A DNA stretch of 64,000 nucleotides from Crambe crambe (lineage: Eukaryota > Porifera > Demospongiae > Poecilosclerida > Crambeidae). Made by a program: the position numbers and the translations under genes. The stretch lies in the NCBI GenBank assembly GCA_963924555.1, contig OZ004597.1, positions 6,211,904 to 6,275,903 of the forward strand, given 5' to 3'. The notes beneath the pieces are model-generated. The model saw only the letters and a program-made list of their open reading frames with translations. It was not told the origin of the DNA and made no database searches. Positions 61,386 through 64,000 of the stretch are shown here, one piece after another. The stretch's first letter is position 1. Each line of letters starts with the position of its first letter.

Positions 61386-62626
61386 CACTGCAAGCTGTGC
61401 GAGTCAGATGATATGCCTATAGTGACGAGAATATACGTGTCATGGTACAGCCAGGTGTTAATCTAAGCTTGTTTCAGATAACATTAACCCCAGGCATTAA
61501 AAGTGCCATAGAGGTGGTTTTCGGTTGCGATTCAGTCCACTAAAGTGGCTGGAGGGTTGTAACCACCGAGAACTGACACTTTAAACTTTACCAGTTGGCA
61601 GCACACTGGTCAGTTATCACTCGATCACCCAACCCTGAGGCTTCTAGTCAAAGCACCGTCTTATCAACAGCATCAACACTATGTTGACCTCAGGGAACAG
61701 TCAACCACCTGTTGACGAGCTGTTGGGGTTGCTAGTGTGCTGACCTCTACTATGCCATTTCCAACAACACAAATACTTTAGAAGGTGACAGTAATAAAGG
61801 TGACGAGGCACAATAAATTTTACGATTGGCAGTGACAGCATTGGCAGACATGTTGCACGTCTGGTCTCTACATATAAAGTTTGCTACCTTTGTGACAATG
61901 GTTATTGTCTTTGAATTCCTGTAGGTTAGTCTTACTTGCAAATTTGTAATTTTTATGTGACCGAGAACATAATTATTTCTTTGCCTCATTTCAGACCCTG
62001 TGTTATAGCTAAAACAGTCAAGTATGAACCTCCCATTCAAACCTGGTGTCTATAAAAGAAAGGCTACTCTTCATTTTCTGAGGAAAGTATTCCCAGACGC
62101 AGACAATGCTGTCACTGGCAATTTGGAGGAAACAAAATCAAATTTGAGGGCAATTCACTTATTTCTCTCACGTATCAATCTGTGATTTGAATACACCCCC
62201 CAACTGTCCTAGTACAGAATCGTAGGCATCAGTAATGTTAGTCAAGCAGCCTCATCGCATGCGCCTATCACAAGAGACGGGGCCTACCTCAAAGTTGCCC
62301 ACTACTTTATAAGGTTAAGGAACATGTACAGTGTGTCCGCTAGTAGTATATGATTTGTTAATACTGTTCCTACTTGGCATCTAAAGCAGGCATGGCAGTT
62401 AAGCATGCACCTATCGCAAGAGATGGTGCCTACCCCAAAATTGCCCACTACTTTATAAGGTTCAGGAACACGCCACTTGTACCACTGGACAGCATTCCAC
62501 ACACTAATTAATTATATCAATCCTCACCAGAAGGAGACATAAAAATAGCATCCATCATAGTAGCCGGTAGCACTCCAGTTCGAATCTTGCCTGCAAGGGG
62601 GATAAACTTACTTGGCATCGAGATTA

Positions 62627-62639
62627 GGGTCAAAGGTCA
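62627..62639 (+). promoter_or_regulatory. DR1 element in a repeat copy
   Basis: GGGTCAAAGGTCA. A further DR1, GGGTCAAGGGTCA, lies at 62915-62927 upstream of the second mini-exon array. Confidence 0.5.
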
Positions 62640-62914
62640 GGCCCAAATTAGCATCTTCTAGCAGACTGTCACGAAATACTGTATGTGATCCCCCACCTGT
62701 GCCACTAGTTTACAAGGTCCTGCAACAAACAACTTGGCATTACATTACACCACGTCTCATCTACAGTCCAAATGTAAAGCACAAATTGATAAAATAAAAA
62801 ACTGAGAAACATCTCTCATTGGACAACCGACTTGCAATCCTCACAACTCACAATCATCCTTGCAATCTTGCAATCCTCTCCTAACTATGGGTTCCTGAAG
62901 GAGAGCAACAATGT

Positions 62915-64000
62915 GGGTCAAGGGTCAGGTCCAAATTAATCTACGTCACGTCTAGCCTCTACGTCACGTCAAGCCATAATGATGTGATGTAATTATGACG
63001 CGTATCTACGGTTTAGAGGCCTTTGGTAGAGAAGCCTATTCGTCTGCCTGCTGCTGGACTTCGGCTCGTTGCTGTCAATCTTTGTTAGTTCTTCTGCAGT
63101 CTCGGCCTTCTTCCCGTTAACTGGTAAGTGTATTGGTAAGGTCTGTTCCTTGGGTGAACTACGAATAATGGCCTAAACTCGGTAGTTAAGCGAGAGCTAT
63201 GTTCTTCTTGACAATTACTTGCTACTCGCCTGCATTTCTATATCAAATTTTTCATTGCGCAGGCAGAGCTGTTGGCCTTCTTTTTATCTGGACTGTTTCC
63301 TCGTCCTGTTGTCAATCTCCTGAGCCGTAAGCACTCCCTCGACTGTAGCTAGATACGAGCTAAAAACCGCAACTAACAGGCAAAACCTGTCACAATTGCT
63401 AGATACTTATATATTTCATCGTGTGGTAGCTGTCACAGAGTCTCCCTCTCGCTTCTGCCTGCTGCTGGACTGTATCCTCTTCAGCTCGTTACTGTCAGTA
63501 TCTGTGTCTTCTGCTCTCGGCCTTCTTCCCGTTAACTGGTAAGTCTACTTGTAAAGTCTGTTCCTCGGGTGGTAGTCGAGCGAGAGCTATGACCAATGGC
63601 CTAAATTGTTACAATTAATTGCCAATAGTCTGCATTTATCTATCAAATTTTTTTTCACAGTTGGAGCTGTTTGCTGGCGTTCTTCTGCTCGAGAAAACAA
63701 TTGGTTTGCCTGCTGCGGTGACTGTTCCCTCTTTGGCTAGTTCCTGTCAGTCAGTCTCTATTTTGTCTGCTCTCACCCTTCTTCCCGTTCACTGGTAAGT
63801 CTACTTGTAAGTCTGTTCCTCGGGTGGTAGTCGAGCGAGAGCTATGACCGATGGCCTAAATTGTTACAATTACTTGCTAATCGCCTGCATTTCTCTATCA
63901 AATTTTTCACAGTCGGCTTGGGGCTCTCTGGCCTGCAGCTCTGTAGCTGGGCCTGTCTGCCTTGGCATTGTTTTTGGTGAGTATTGACAGATTGTTGACA
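62915..64000 (+). repeat. second promoter-plus-mini-exon array, cut by the window edge
   Basis: The DR1 at 62915 is followed by two TACGTCACGT CRE-like words (62942-62970), then pyrimidine-rich units ending CTTCCCGTTAACTGGTAAGT. Donors fall at 63124, 63327 (GTAAGC), 63539 and 63795, with acceptor-like TTTTTCACAG/TTTTTTTTCACAG at about 63660 and 63912. It is the same unit as at 42480-43990. A host gene may lie beyond 64000. Confidence 0.6.

Larger units (their letters stand above)
60555..62900 (+). repeat. mosaic of family B and related repeats, forward
   Basis: It contains family B at 61260-61870, the ACTGCAATAAAAACC block at 60940-61060, C31 at 61354-61384 and G12 at 61115-61126. A direct pair of CCTACCTCAAAGTTGCCCACTAC-type words lies at 62285 and 62430. 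No gene. Confidence 0.65.

Noticed and set aside
62560-62600. tRNA-like AGTTCGAATCT word
   Set aside because: No acceptor stem, anticodon arm or A-box at the right distance; the word is part of a dispersed repeat.

Overview
The window is eukaryotic nuclear DNA. Genes are split by short GT-AG introns of roughly 50-200 bases, there are no operons or ribosome-binding sites, and the intergenic space is AT-rich and packed with transposon debris, palindromes and microsatellites. The gene content (C2H2 zinc-finger factor, OTU protease, single-ORF LINE, Mutator-like transposases with SWIM fingers, THAP9/P-type transposase remnant, many nuclease- and kinase-like lineage-specific genes) suggests an early-branching metazoan, and a demosponge is my best guess. 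No search was possible, so this is inference.

Layout. 0-2 kb: exon fragments of an unknown gene, then an intronless bacterial-type nucleotidyltransferase. 4-6.3 kb: a 33-bp minisatellite, a terminal-inverted-repeat MITE with a visible 5-bp target duplication, and a C48-peptidase-like fragment. 7-9.9 kb: repeat mosaic. 9.9-13 kb: decayed Mutator-like transposon with peptidase-like and PHD-like tail pieces. 13.3-20 kb: a probably full-length LINE on the minus strand (1410-aa intact ORF) and an internally deleted sister copy in the opposite orientation. 20-21.6 kb: a two-exon C2H2 zinc-finger gene head-to-head with the LINE, and a small ORF. 24.8-27.7 kb: a frameshifted nuclease-kinase pseudogene, a P-type transposase fragment and a hypothetical gene. 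30-31.7 kb: an eight-exon gene reconstructed here, with PD-(D/E)xK-like residues. 33.8-35.4 kb: a broken minus-strand hypothetical gene. 36-40 kb: a second Mutator-like transposase with SWIM finger and proline-rich tail. 40-44 kb: repeat mosaic ending in an array of pyrimidine-rich mini-exons, each followed by a splice donor. 44.2-45.7 kb: charged repeat-protein fragment and an inverted repeat. 46.5-47.7 kb: an intronless nuclease-like gene. 49.2-49.7 kb: an OTU protease. 49.9-53.5 kb: nested inverted repeats and tandem arrays. 53.7-54.7 kb: a further nuclease-like gene. 54.7-64 kb: a dense mosaic of the same repeat families, including a 1.4-kb palindrome with a TA-flanked MITE in one arm, and a second mini-exon array at the right edge.

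Two themes stand out. First, four loci within 30 kb (24.8-25.9, 30.1-31.7, 46.5-47.7, 53.7-54.7 kb) each show a D...E-x-K...Q-type residue pattern resembling PD-(D/E)xK nucleases, one fused to a kinase-like domain, among transposon remnants. Second, dispersed repeats carry regulatory-looking parts: DR1 nuclear-receptor half-site pairs, a TATA box, NRF1-type palindromes and serial splice donors. Several genes seem to use the same kind of leader: pyrimidine-rich 5' exon, GTAAGT donor, then an acceptor just before the ATG.
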